Shown: one piece after another, positions 11,128 to 21,490 of the stretch
How positions within the stretch are numbered: the first letter of the stretch is position 1
How the letters are laid out: each line of letters starts with the position of its first letter
DNA from: Blattamonas nauphoetae
Lineage: Eukaryota; Preaxostyla; Oxymonadida
Length of the DNA: 64,000 nt
NCBI GenBank assembly: GCA_033064195.1
Contig: JARBJD010000007.1
Span: 1 to 64,000 of the forward strand
Direction: 5' to 3'
Notes under the pieces: model-generated
Told to the model about the DNA's origin: nothing
Databases searched by the model: none
Seen by the model: only the letters and a program-made list of their open reading frames with translations
Translations under genes and position numbers: made by a program

Positions 11128-11876
11128 ATGTCGTCAGTTGTTGTCGGTGCTGCCAAACACCAAGTTAAAAAAATCACAGGAAGCGTAAAGAAATCCCAAT
11201 TTAATTGGTTTGTTTGAGAATTTCTCTTTTCCTTCTCTTTTTTTTCCGTTGACCTTTTAACCCTATTTCTGGTCTATTTCTCGCAATTTGTTGAAAATAT
11301 GACTCTATTTCAGGGAAAACTATAATTTTCCTCCCAAATTAAAAATAATTCACCTCTCACCAGCGGAATTTGATGAAGGGCATCGAAAGGGCATTTATTT
11401 CACCATTATCTCTGCATCTGCTTGTCTCTTCCTCTCTGTATTCAACATGATCACTAATATAATCGCAACATGCCTTGGAACCTATGGTCACTGGAAATGG
11501 CTGATTTTATCTATCGTCAACATCATCGCATTCGCTCTTGGGTATCTCTTCCTCCTCAATAAGAGCTTCAAATTCGCCGCGAATGTGGCGGGACCATTAG
11601 TCTTTGGAATTTCCTTTGGCGCTGCGGGATTGATCTGTTTTTGTTATATGCTCTTCCCATGGATTTTCTTTCATGGGTTTCTCACACCAACTCTAAAAAC
11701 ACGGCAAACTGGATTTTTCCGAGTCATTTCAATTATTGAGGGTATTCTATGGTTTCTAGACCTTGCTGCATTCGGACTCACGGCTTTCTTTTTGGTTAAG
11801 GTCTGCAAACATTCTCGACATCATTCTCTCACAGGATCGGCAACACCATGCGAACAAAAGGGACAACACAGAATAA
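11128..11876 (+). CDS. four-span membrane protein, unknown family
   Basis: Exons 11128-11207, 11314-11800 and 11835-11876 join in phase to 202 aa. The introns are 106 and 34 nt. A basic N-terminus (AAKHQVKKITGSVKKSQ) and a short FPPKLKII segment lead into four hydrophobic spans at about residues 55-80, 95-115, 125-150 and 162-187. The C-terminus is short and charged (DRQHHANKRDNTE). The arrangement is reminiscent of MARVEL or tetraspan vesicle proteins, but no diagnostic motif is visible. The last exon depends on the 34-nt intron with a GTCTGC donor; reading through would give a longer, less plausible tail. Confidence 0.7.
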
Positions 11877-12112
11877 CTCTTCGTTTGTCATACGTTATGA
11901 ATTCAACTCATCAGTCCGTTTCCTCCAACGGACACCCTTTTCTTGTTTTGACACATTCTTCATTTCTCTCCACTTTTCTGCAATCACCATAAAACAGAAG
12001 GGTCCTATTCAAGGAAAACGACTTGTTAGACGATTTAGCCGATAACATAATGTTTCAAGAATTGTGAAATGAACAAATGATGAATAAAGGTCTTGCTTCA
12101 GAGAAAAAAAGA

Positions 12113-15100
12113 TCATTTGAAGAACCTCCCCAGGTTTTCATGTTTCAGAACCTCTGGGAATCGGAGGAGCGTCCGATATACATCAATTAATAAGGTCGGG
12201 AAGAGGTGAAGGAAGTAGGTGATCATCCCAGTTGGGATCCCATCTGGGAAGAGGGCATTTTTAACAAGCTCGTTGACTTCATTGTAGTGCGTTGACTTAT
12301 TCCGCAGCACACGAAGCAAATGTCTGAGGCTCGTGCCTTCATAGTTTCGGTGAGCGTTGATTTCCGGCTGTAGGATGGGAGAGATGATGTTCATCCAATC
12401 ACTCGAATATGGCTGGTGGAGAATCGTGTCATAAATCTGCTTCCGAAGAGGCTCAAAAGGACTCGCACCCATAAAATGAGGGAATTGTTCTTCAATGGCC
12501 ACGTTGATAGGGTCGGTGGGGCTGATGTGGTCGAGGAAGTCAGACACCGCTGAAATAAACTCCAACCGCTTGTCATCTTTCCACAGGGCGGGATGATGCA
12601 CGACCTGATCGATAGTTGGTCGTTGTGACGGATGATGCGAGAGCATCTTTGTGATCAGATCTCGCATGGTCGGATCAGCAATGCAGAGCGGGTAGAGAAG
12701 GTCGGGAGGATGGATATCATCAACGATGTTGTTCTCTCGCTGAACGATCGAACCAAACGGATGGGGAGTGAAGTGTATCTGCTCAGATTTGAAGGTCCAC
12801 GAGATGGACGAATCGTCGCAACCATTTGTTGCGAGATCCACGTCAATCAAAGTGACAGCGTATGAATCATTCAGGTCCTGGCCTCCCATCACTGTGGCGT
12901 AGAACACACAACCAAGCGAGAACACATCGTTTGCCTTGTCGACTTTCAGCTCAGCCTTCGTAAACCCTCCTTCGATAGCTGTTTGTTCTGATGGGCGATC
13001 CGTGCGTGTTTGTCCCATCATTGCTCGTGTCAACCGAGCCTGCTTCCTCCTTTTCATCACTACAATCTCAGGTGCTTCCCACCCAACCGAACCAGCGTGC
13101 CAATTTGGCCCAAGCGTCGCTCCCCCTCTCGGCTCCGACTCGTCCAGGAACGTCGAGAGACCCATGTCTGCCACTTTTGGTCTTCCGACTGCATCGATGA
13201 GGATATTCGACGGTTTGATGTCACGGTGGATGATATTCAACGTGTGAAGGTGGTCGATCCCACATGCGATCCCCAACAAGAGTTCTCTGACACTCGCAGA
13301 GAGGATGGAGTCGTTTACGAGGAGAGGATGTGTGGAAGGTTTTCGAACTGAATGAGATGGAACCGGATTGGGTTGTGGCTGTTGAGGGGAAATACCAGGA
13401 GGCGTCTCCAATCGATTTCGCACAGGCTCATCTTGGTCATCACTGTCCTGTGGGTTGGGTGTAGTGCCTGCATTCTTCTTCCTCTTTGCCCTTTGCCGTT
13501 CACGATTCCGTTTCTGTTCTTGGAGTTTCGCCTCGTCTTCCACAATTTTCATAATCGCCGCTTCGTTCGCACTCGGAATTGGTTCATTTTTGATGATTCT
13601 GCCCAGTCTTGACAGTTCTGCGATGATATGCTGTTCACTCGATGTGAAGAAGAGAGGAATGTGAGGTGAGATTCGCTCCCCATTTCTGAGTTTGCGAAGG
13701 AGATGCGAGAAACAAAAGAGAGTTCTGTGAGATGTCCCACGTGAGAGATACTGCTGTGGGGGTGGGGGAGGAGGGAAAAAATGAGAAAAATAGGTCGAAA
13801 GGTTCGAAGAGCACTTTTCGAGAGTGATGTACACGAAATCAGCGTCATTTTCCATCGCGTAGTATTTCACTACATTGTCGCATTGGTTGTCGCTTGCAAG
13901 AAGAACTTTGATTTCTGTTGGGATCACCATGTCTGGTAAGCCTTTATCGAGTTTGGATGAGGTTCGCTGAGACGTTGTGTGAGTTCTCAGAATCCGTTTG
14001 ACGGCAACTTTCCTTCCATCGGTTGTGACTCCATCAAAAACACTCGTCCCACGTTGGCCTTCCCCAATTATGCTGTTTGGATTGAATCTGAGTCGACCAC
14101 CTGCGATATGTCTCCATCCTTTCTTGATATATTCTTCTCGCTGCTCCTGCTCCTTTTTCTCTTTCTCCCTCTGTTCTTTCTCCATCCTCTCTATTGCTTC
14201 CTTCTCTTCCCTTCTCTTCAATTCCTCCTCTCTCCTCTTCTCGTCCAACAAACGGTCTTGCTGATATTTCAAATCAGCCAACTGCTGTTGTTTAAGAAGA
14301 TTGCGAATTGTTTTGATGAGATACCAAATCAACGCTGGGAGAACAATAACCAACACGATCAACACAACAAGGATAAAATGGAGAGAGAACTTCACAGAAG
14401 GAGCGATTGGTGGCGTCTCGCCGGGAAGAAGGGGCGGCGGGTGATAATAATTCGGGTTCCATCTCGTCCAGTCAATGATCTCTTCGGTGACAACCTCACT
14501 GGGCGGGTACTGTTGTGAACTTGGAACAAGAAGACTGGACGGGGGGTGATGTATTGGGGCGACAGGAAATTGGATGTTTGGGAAAGGGAGTTCGGAGGAC
14601 GAGCTGTGGGGGGGATAATAAATGAAGGGGAAGCCGAGTCGCACGAGTGGGTCGCGCTCCGTCATCGGGTGGTGGAAGACGCGGATGTGGAGGAATGACC
14701 GGAGTGGGATGGAAAACGACGACGACTGTGGATAAACATCTGTTATGGTTGTGTTTCTCGGGGTTCGAGAAAGAATAACGTTATGGATGCCGCTGTTTAG
14801 GCTCTTTGGGATTCTTCGATATGTTAGAAGAGGACTCTCGTTGTCGTTCTGAAAGAAAATGTCAGAGGTGAAAGATGGCTGATAGGTGAGGATGGGGTGG
14901 CACGTGTAGACACATGTTGAGGATTCGAATGTGGGTGTGGTGGGGTAACAGAGGGAGTGGAGTGTATCTTTGAAAATGGGCGAGAAGAAAGAATAAATCA
15001 GAGAATGAACACAGAAACGACAAACTGTATTCAAAATAATCTGGAACGGGGATGGCAGTGACCATTTCGTTTTCTGTCAGGAGGACAAAAGACGACTCGA

Positions 15101-16043
15101 CGATTGATGTTGATTTGGTTGTCCAAACAGTATGCTGTGAATTACCAAAGTACCCACTGGTTGATACATTACTGTTGAAGTTTGATGCAGTCGATATAGC
15201 TTGGACTGGGATCGCATAGGAGGGCATTTGTTTTCCCCAGCTCTGTTTGTATAAGGTCCGACTGGCATTAGTTCTCACAGGAGAATAACAGCGAAGTGTT
15301 CCATCACACGAAATACCAACAAGAGGAGAAGCACTTTCTGGAGGAAAATGAGTTTGGACAGCATAGAGATTTTCCTGTTCTGATAATATAGGTACAACGA
15401 TAGTAGGGTTGTCCGGAGTGCTGAAAAGATATTCTCCGACGGAGATTGTCCAACTGTTGAAGGAGAGAGAGACATGACGTGTTATATAGGTAAAAAAGCG
15501 AACTGGATTTTTGATGTGGAGCTGGATTTTGCCACAATTTGATAATCTGTTCGACGGACAGTAATCCAATCCTGACAAAGGGAAGAACATATTCAATGAT
15601 GAAAGGAGATTTTAACACCAAACATCATCAGAATCATCAGTTTCACGTTCTGATGATGCGAGATGGCCTGTCTCAAGGTGAATTCGAAACTTTTCGGTGT
15701 GTTCAGTTGTTGTGTACACAATATCATTCTGTCGGAAATTGGAAGAAAGCAGAAAATCGCGGATCGTGTATGGGAGAAGCTGGAACGATGAATATTGAAA
15801 GGAGATTTCCCAAACTTTGACGAGTCCATCATGTTCAATGAATAAAAAATGACCATCTATAGTTGGGATAATTTCCTTTGTACCATAGTAATCGACCAAT
15901 GGTCTGCCAGTCGAGAGAGTCCAGATGGTATCTCCGTTCGTGATGTCGACGCATGTAATCGATCCATCAAGATGACCAACAATCAGAGGTTGTTTAAGAG
16001 ACTGAACGGATAAGATTAATCTCGTCAGAAAGATAAAAATCAT
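12113..16043 (-). CDS. IRE1-type UPR sensor kinase/RNase
   Basis: Four exons, 16043-15624, 15571-15504, 15453-15026 and 14967-12113, join in phase to 1256 aa. In order: a signal peptide (MIFIFLTRLILSV); a luminal beta-propeller-like domain with GTKEIIPTIDGHF and VRRTDYQIV, hallmarks of IRE1/PERK sensors; a transmembrane segment (about 460-480); a coiled coil rich in REE/KEK; then a kinase domain with GEGQRGTSV, VAVKRI, HRDIKPSNIL and a DMG in place of DFG. A large insert splits the kinase lobe. The C-terminal KEN RNase domain keeps LLRVLRNKSTHY, with the catalytic Asn and His of the family. In known eukaryotes IRE1 detects unfolded protein in the ER and cuts RNA. The start is the first ATG before the signal peptide. 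Confidence 0.93.
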
Positions 16044-16099
16044 CAAAACAAGGCCATAAACAATTTAGGAAAGAAAGTTGTGGTTTGATCGAAATCGCC
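16044..16099. promoter_or_regulatory. 56-nt divergent promoter region
   Basis: Separates the start codon of the IRE1 gene (minus) from that of the acidic-protein gene (plus). No clear TATA box or other known element is seen. Confidence 0.55.
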
Positions 16100-16663
16100 A
16101 TGTCAAAAAGCGCTAAACCTATACAAATCAAGTACCTCCTTCCTGGAATGTTACATGACCACATAGATTTTTCCCAAAGTATGTTTACATCCTCTTGTCT
16201 CAGTTTTTCTGTATCTAATTCAGAACGTGGTCCTCCTTTCCAAAACCAGAGCATAAAGGATTATTCGAATGACTTTTGTGCACAAATTGAATTAGTATCC
16301 CACCCTTTTTATCATCACTACCAAAAGGCATTTGAAGATATCCACTCGTCTCTTTTTTCGTTCGACAAGGGTCCTGAATCTGAAACAAAAACAAAGCCTC
16401 AAGTTGAACCAGAAACTCAACCACATTATGATGAAGAAAAGGAGGATGATTCTGATTCAAATGATCCCGATATTCTTCAAGCTTTTCTTGCTCACCTTCT
16501 TGGCGGGTCATTAGAGCGACCAGCTCGAGAAGATTCAGAGGAACCAGAGGAAGAACCACCCAAACCAGAGTCGGGATGTGTTGAGGTCAGTTCTTCTGAA
16601 GATGATGATGTGGCCGAGAACAAAACTGATGAAGATGATCTTGGTTTAGGACAAATGGATTGA
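16100..16663 (+). CDS. small acidic protein, unknown function
   Basis: Starts at ATG 16100 (MSKSAKPIQIKYLLPG). A likely 45-nt intron lies at 16179-16223, giving 172 aa when spliced. The intron is a multiple of three and free of stops, so retention would add 15 residues (187 aa). The N-terminal half is mixed. The C-terminal half is strongly acidic with runs such as EEKEDDSDSNDP and SSSEDDDVAEN, separated by a hydrophobic helix ILQAFLAHLLGG. No domain is recognised. An acidic tail of this sort occurs in chaperones and chromatin proteins, but that is only a resemblance. The gene is divergent from IRE1. Confidence 0.65.
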   Translation: MSKSAKPIQIKYLLPGMLHDHIDFSQSMFTSSCLSFSVSNSERGPPFQNQSIKDYSNDFCAQIELVSHPFYHHYQKAFEDIHSSLFSFDKGPESETKTKPQVEPETQPHYDEEKEDDSDSNDPDILQAFLAHLLGGSLERPAREDSEEPEEEPPKPESGCVEVSSSEDDDVAENKTDEDDLGLGQMD

Positions 16664-16906
16664 TTCGATGTTTTTGTGTCGTCACTCTTCTTTTTCTCTT
16701 CTATCATTTCACCTTAATTCCAGCAATTTTGGCCCACGATCTTCATTCCTGATTATTGAGACAACTGCAATGCTATCTTCTCATCCTTAGGAGCTTTTTA
16801 TCGCCAAATAATTCTTTCACATTGATTATCAATCTCTGACCGAGAATGTTGGATGATTTGAATCTGTTTGACGTATCGAGTCCGATCGATTCCCATCATA
16901 ATAAAC

Positions 16907-18180
16907 ATGATCAAGATCTCAACCGCTCCTCTTGCGCCTAACACGGTGCTCTCGGATCTCTGCGTGTGTAAACATGTTCACTATGGCACTATGATCATTT
17001 CACGGATGAATCTCAAATCACTCGACGCAATCTCTCCTCATCCACATCTCCACAAAGTATTTTTTTGTTATTCAGCGATTCACTCTCGTATCTTCTCAGG
17101 TTGTGGCATCACACAATCAGCTTGTTGAAATTTCAGCAGTTGAACAGCTGGAAGATCTTTTATATTTGGATGTTAGCTACAATAATATCACAGACCTCTC
17201 CTTCTATCCTCTGATTCTAGAAGTCCTCCATGCATCACACAATCATCTCACTTCGTTCATTTCTTTCAATGCACCAATGTTAACCGAACTCGATCTTTCA
17301 CACAACGAAATCTCCTCCATCTCAGACCTCCACCTCCCCTGCCTCCGATACTTGGATCTGTCAAACAATAATCTGAAAAACACAAAATTCGTTCAGTCAC
17401 TCCCAGCTCTTCGCCATTTGAATCTTGTATTGTTCTATTAGTTGTGATTCACTCATCAATTTCTCTCATTCTCCGTTATTTCAATTTAAAGTCACATAAT
17501 GAACTTACTGCCATCCCTCCTATTATGACTCATCCTGATCTGGACACATTGAATCTTTCTTTTAACAAACTGTCCAATCTCGGCAATCTTGTCCAACTCT
17601 TCTCACTTCGCAATCTCGACCTCTCTTATAACAATGTATGCTCTTTCCTTCCCAGTCATTTTCTTTTAACATCATTTTCAACCGATATCACATCTTTATT
17701 CAGCTTGGAGATCTTCACGACACAATTGAATCACTGAAGGATGTCTCGTTCCTCAACATGCTTGATGTTCGAGGAAACCCCTTCTCAGAACCAGATTCCC
17801 TCATTGCGTACTTTGCTGCGATCCTTCCATCACCGTCTCCACTCGATATTCACGGAAATCAAAGCATGGACCAGAACATCACCATTCCCGAACTCATCGA
17901 CCCATCTGCTTTCACAGTTTCTGACAACGAGAGCAAAGGAGCGGGTCTCAGCTCTCCAATTCCAGACATCCATCGACAATCGTCACCAGCAATGTTTAGT
18001 AAGGGCTCCTTTCTTCCACAGAACGCTCGAATGGGACTTCTTCGGGAGAGGTTTAGGGAAGAGTTCCTTGTCTGCCTTCCTCTGCTTGTCAAACTGGACG
18101 GCGTTGACATTTCAGCTGAAGAGAAGGTCCTTGCCATCAACCATAAGAGTATATCAGCATATATTCCCCCAACAATTTGA
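16907..18180 (+). CDS. leucine-rich repeat protein
   Basis: Exons 16907-17056, 17100-17426, 17492-17635 and 17704-18180 join in phase to 365 aa. The introns are 43, 65 and 68 nt and each ends an LRR unit. There are about eight LRRs of the LxxLxLxxNxI type, for example LLYLDVSYNNITDL, LTELDLSHNEISSI, LDTLNLSFNKLSNL and LNMLDVRGNPFSEP. This is the SDS22-like class found in cytosolic and axonemal scaffold proteins. A Ser-rich linker and a charged C-terminus (LLRERFREEFLVCLPLLVKL) follow. The start is the ATG at 16907, but an upstream exon is possible because another short frame precedes it. The partner is unknown. Confidence 0.85.
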
Positions 18181-18276
18181 TTCACACTTCATGTTTTGTC
18201 TTGATTGTCTTCATTTCATCGTTCATTTTCATCTTCTTCATTCTTTGGGTGAAGTGCGAGAAAAACAAACAAAATA

Positions 18277-21200
18277 TCATTGGGAAATCTGCTGCAACTG
18301 TGCCATCGTGTCAGAAAGACTTGTGAATGCAGCTGTTGCGCTGAAGTATGTCTGTGCCTGTCGAAGCAGACTTTGGATTGTGATCGCCAGTCTCTTTGCT
18401 TCAAGGTTCCAGTTCTTCGGAGGAGAGGGGTCATCTTTTGTCTTTTTGCATTGAAGAATTGTGTATTCTGCCATCTCGACGACATATTGGGTCAATTTCG
18501 TGAAGTGCCCCTCGTCCGACGCATATCGGGCACACTCCTCGTTTTTTCCTTTCTGATAGCGTCTGTTGTACAGATCAAGAACACGAACGGTGTCGGTAGA
18601 GGACTGCTTGAGGAATCGGAGGCACAACGTGACAATGTCTGGAGTGGACAGAGTCGACCGATCGATGATGTGCCGAAAGAGGTCATCGATCTGTTTCGTA
18701 ATTTGCTGAAAACTCGAAGCTTCTGCATTGCTGATCAGGGGGTAGTCGACTGGTTCAGCAACATTTTCGTCCATTCCCTCGACAGTGAACAAGCAAAGCT
18801 TCTCATTTGGAGGAAGAATGAACTCCTCTTCATCATCATCTCCATCGTCTTCCGGAAGTTGGTCGTTGCTGTTCAGATTCAACACTTCTTCTCGTGCTTC
18901 ATCCTGCGCGATTGTCTGGAGGCTTTTCCCATCATTATCGGACATCTGCTCCCAAAGGAGAACGATCTGCATGAGGCTTGGCATTTCCACAGCTGTATGC
19001 AGATCGACCAATCTGTTCATACAAAAAACTGCCTGCCCGAGCCGTTTTGTGTCGATTGATGTGAAAAGAAGATTTTGCCACATCCTCCAGTTGTTGAAGT
19101 CGCTCTTGACGGCCTGCTCGAAGCAGAGATACGCGTTCTCCGGCTTGTTCATGCGAGCATACGCAGCACCCATGTTGCTCCAAGCATCCGAATTGGACTC
19201 GCCGGAAAACTGGACACATCGTCGAAAGGCGTCCACAGCTTCCTGAAACATGTTCAGACGCAAACAGCAAGATCCAAGAGCGAATTGATGACTTGGAAAC
19301 ATAGCATTGATCGCCAGTCCTGCTTTGAGGTACTCCACACCGTTTGGCCAGTCCTGCTTCTTCACCGAGAGCATCCCGGCTCGTCGCATGGCTGCAGCAG
19401 ATTTGTGATTGGAGAGCTCCCACACTTTGAGATAGGAATCGATGTCCTCCATCACATCTCCGTACGAGAGTAGTGCTTTCTGATCATTCGGGTCTTTCTC
19501 GAGCTGTTTCTCCACAATGGCTTTCGCTCGAGGCGTCTGCCCAGAAATAACGAGACAATCTGCCATCTTGTTCCACATTCCAAGAGACTCAAACAATTCA
19601 AAGGCCGACGCTGCTGCCCCAATTCGGAGGAGATCTTCAGCAACTTCGAACCTGAGTCTGTGATGGGATGGGTACAGGATCCCGGAGAAGATGTGATGCA
19701 TGCGAGTGAAATTGTCAGGAAGGGGATCAGAAAATTGAGCACTGAGGGCATCCATCTGAAGAGTGGCTCTGTCAAATGTTCGGCTGACGTGGAGCTCTGA
19801 GCGAGCCCGAAGGAGGAGAGTGTACGAAAAGAGGGCAAACGATGTCGGATTTGAGAAGCAGAATTCAACAAAAGCGTTGAAATGGGAACGAATAAGATCA
19901 TCGCGAAGAACAGACACAGTTGGGAGGAGAACTGTTGCCTGTGTGAGGATGATTGAAGAGAGAAGTGGTGAATGGCGAAATTCGAGGGTTGGCTCGTCAG
20001 TTTTGATGAGTTTTGGAACAGAAAGGATATCCTTTTCTTTGTCCTCAACAATTTTAGGAAGGGACGCATTAGAAATGGGAGTTGCTTTGATATTTGCCAA
20101 TTGGACTTCTTCTTTGTCCGAATTTGGGTCGAAGCTGATTGCTGCTGCGGGATTCCATGCAAAGTATGTTTCTTCAAAGGCAGAAATTTGATCAGGATTT
20201 GGAGATTCAATGACAAGAACAAGTTGACTCCGTAAATCCTGCTGAAATTCAGTTCTGACACCAAGGCGTCCAGTTAATTTAAATCTGTATGGTGTCGAAT
20301 TAATGCATCGCTGAAGAGCTTCCTACTCGAATAAGTCAGAATACAATCAGAAGCTAGTATGTCAGACCTTTGCTCGTTTGTTTCGTTCCATAAGTTGGTA
20401 TCCATGGGACGCCTCAAGGTAGAGTTGGGCAGTGAGAACATTCTTCTCAGTTTCATTTAATGTCAGTCCCTGAATGATTCCACTTTGTTCTGTGAGTGCG
20501 CTAGAGAGCAGTTTATTCAAGGTATGAGAAGGATTTCCGAGATTTTTCTGGATTGATGAGATGGCCCTAATTTCCCAAAAATATCGAAGCTACGTGGACA
20601 AAGAGTGAGAGAAAAAGGACAATACTTTTAATGCATTAGTTTTCTGCTGTGACAAATGATGAATTAAGGAATATGCAACAGTTAGCAGATTTGAGGACCT
20701 CAGGTTCTCAAAATCGAGTTGTTCGTTATCAACTAAGGGTTGGAGGAACTGTCTGAAGTGTTCAGTAGAAGATGCTTCTGAGAAGAGAGGAGATTGATTG
20801 GTAAACACGATGTGTGGACCAACACACGTGTCCTGGAGAAAAGCGAGGAGTGATGCTGATGCTGAGTAATATTTGAAGATATTTGTGAATAATCACGACA
20901 TAATAAATGCATACCAAAGCATAGCAACGCATATTCGACTTCTGCATCTGCAATTCCCACATGGTGCGCCGGATTCTTCAGAAAAAGATCACACTCCACG
21001 AGTAGAGCTAAATAGATGATTATCAGAGACAAGAGTCGGAAAAAACCGTCAATTGTTGTAGGTATATGGAGTGCCGCAAATATGGGGTGAAATAATACAG
21101 ACTCGTATCGACCATGAGTGATATGTGAGATGAGGCCTGTTGTTAGACCAGAGTCTATTACATAGAACAAAAAGTTGGAGATCACCAAAATAGGTGAAAA

Positions 21201-21353
21201 TTCAAACAAATGGGTTCCTTTGGTTCCTCTCCCTGTGATAGGAAGAGGAGACGGATTTCTTCTGAGAGCATGTGTTATATTGTGGGTGATATCAAGATGA
21301 AGAAGTTGGGTCCATGGACAAACACAAAATTTATTGAAAATGAGAGGATCCAT
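18277..21353 (-). CDS. TTC27/Emw1-like TPR protein
   Basis: The last exon 20322-18277 is long and well supported. Upstream exons on the minus strand lie near 20810-20634, 20597-20369 and 21353-20915. The start is ATG 21353 (MDPLIFNKFCVCPWTQ). The first junction near 20915 does not keep phase with the splice sites I see, so a further intron or another donor must exist. Family marks are VGPHIVFTNQSPLFSEA, KLTGRLGVRTEFQQ, and tandem TPRs with SHQFALGSCCLRL, AWSNMGAAYARMNK and FNNWRMWQNLLFTSID. TTC27 and yeast Emw1 are TPR proteins of incompletely known role, linked in yeast to cell-wall integrity. The gene converges with the LRR gene, 96 nt apart. Confidence 0.85.
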
Positions 21354-21490
21354 TCTCAGATGAAGTGAACGTGTGAATGAATGGAACCAAAGATAACAAT
21401 TGAAGTAATAAAAACCAGTAACAACGCCAGAAGATGACAAAATTATGGCAAAACAAGATGGAAGGAAGCAAATGCAGTGGAGCCGAAGAA

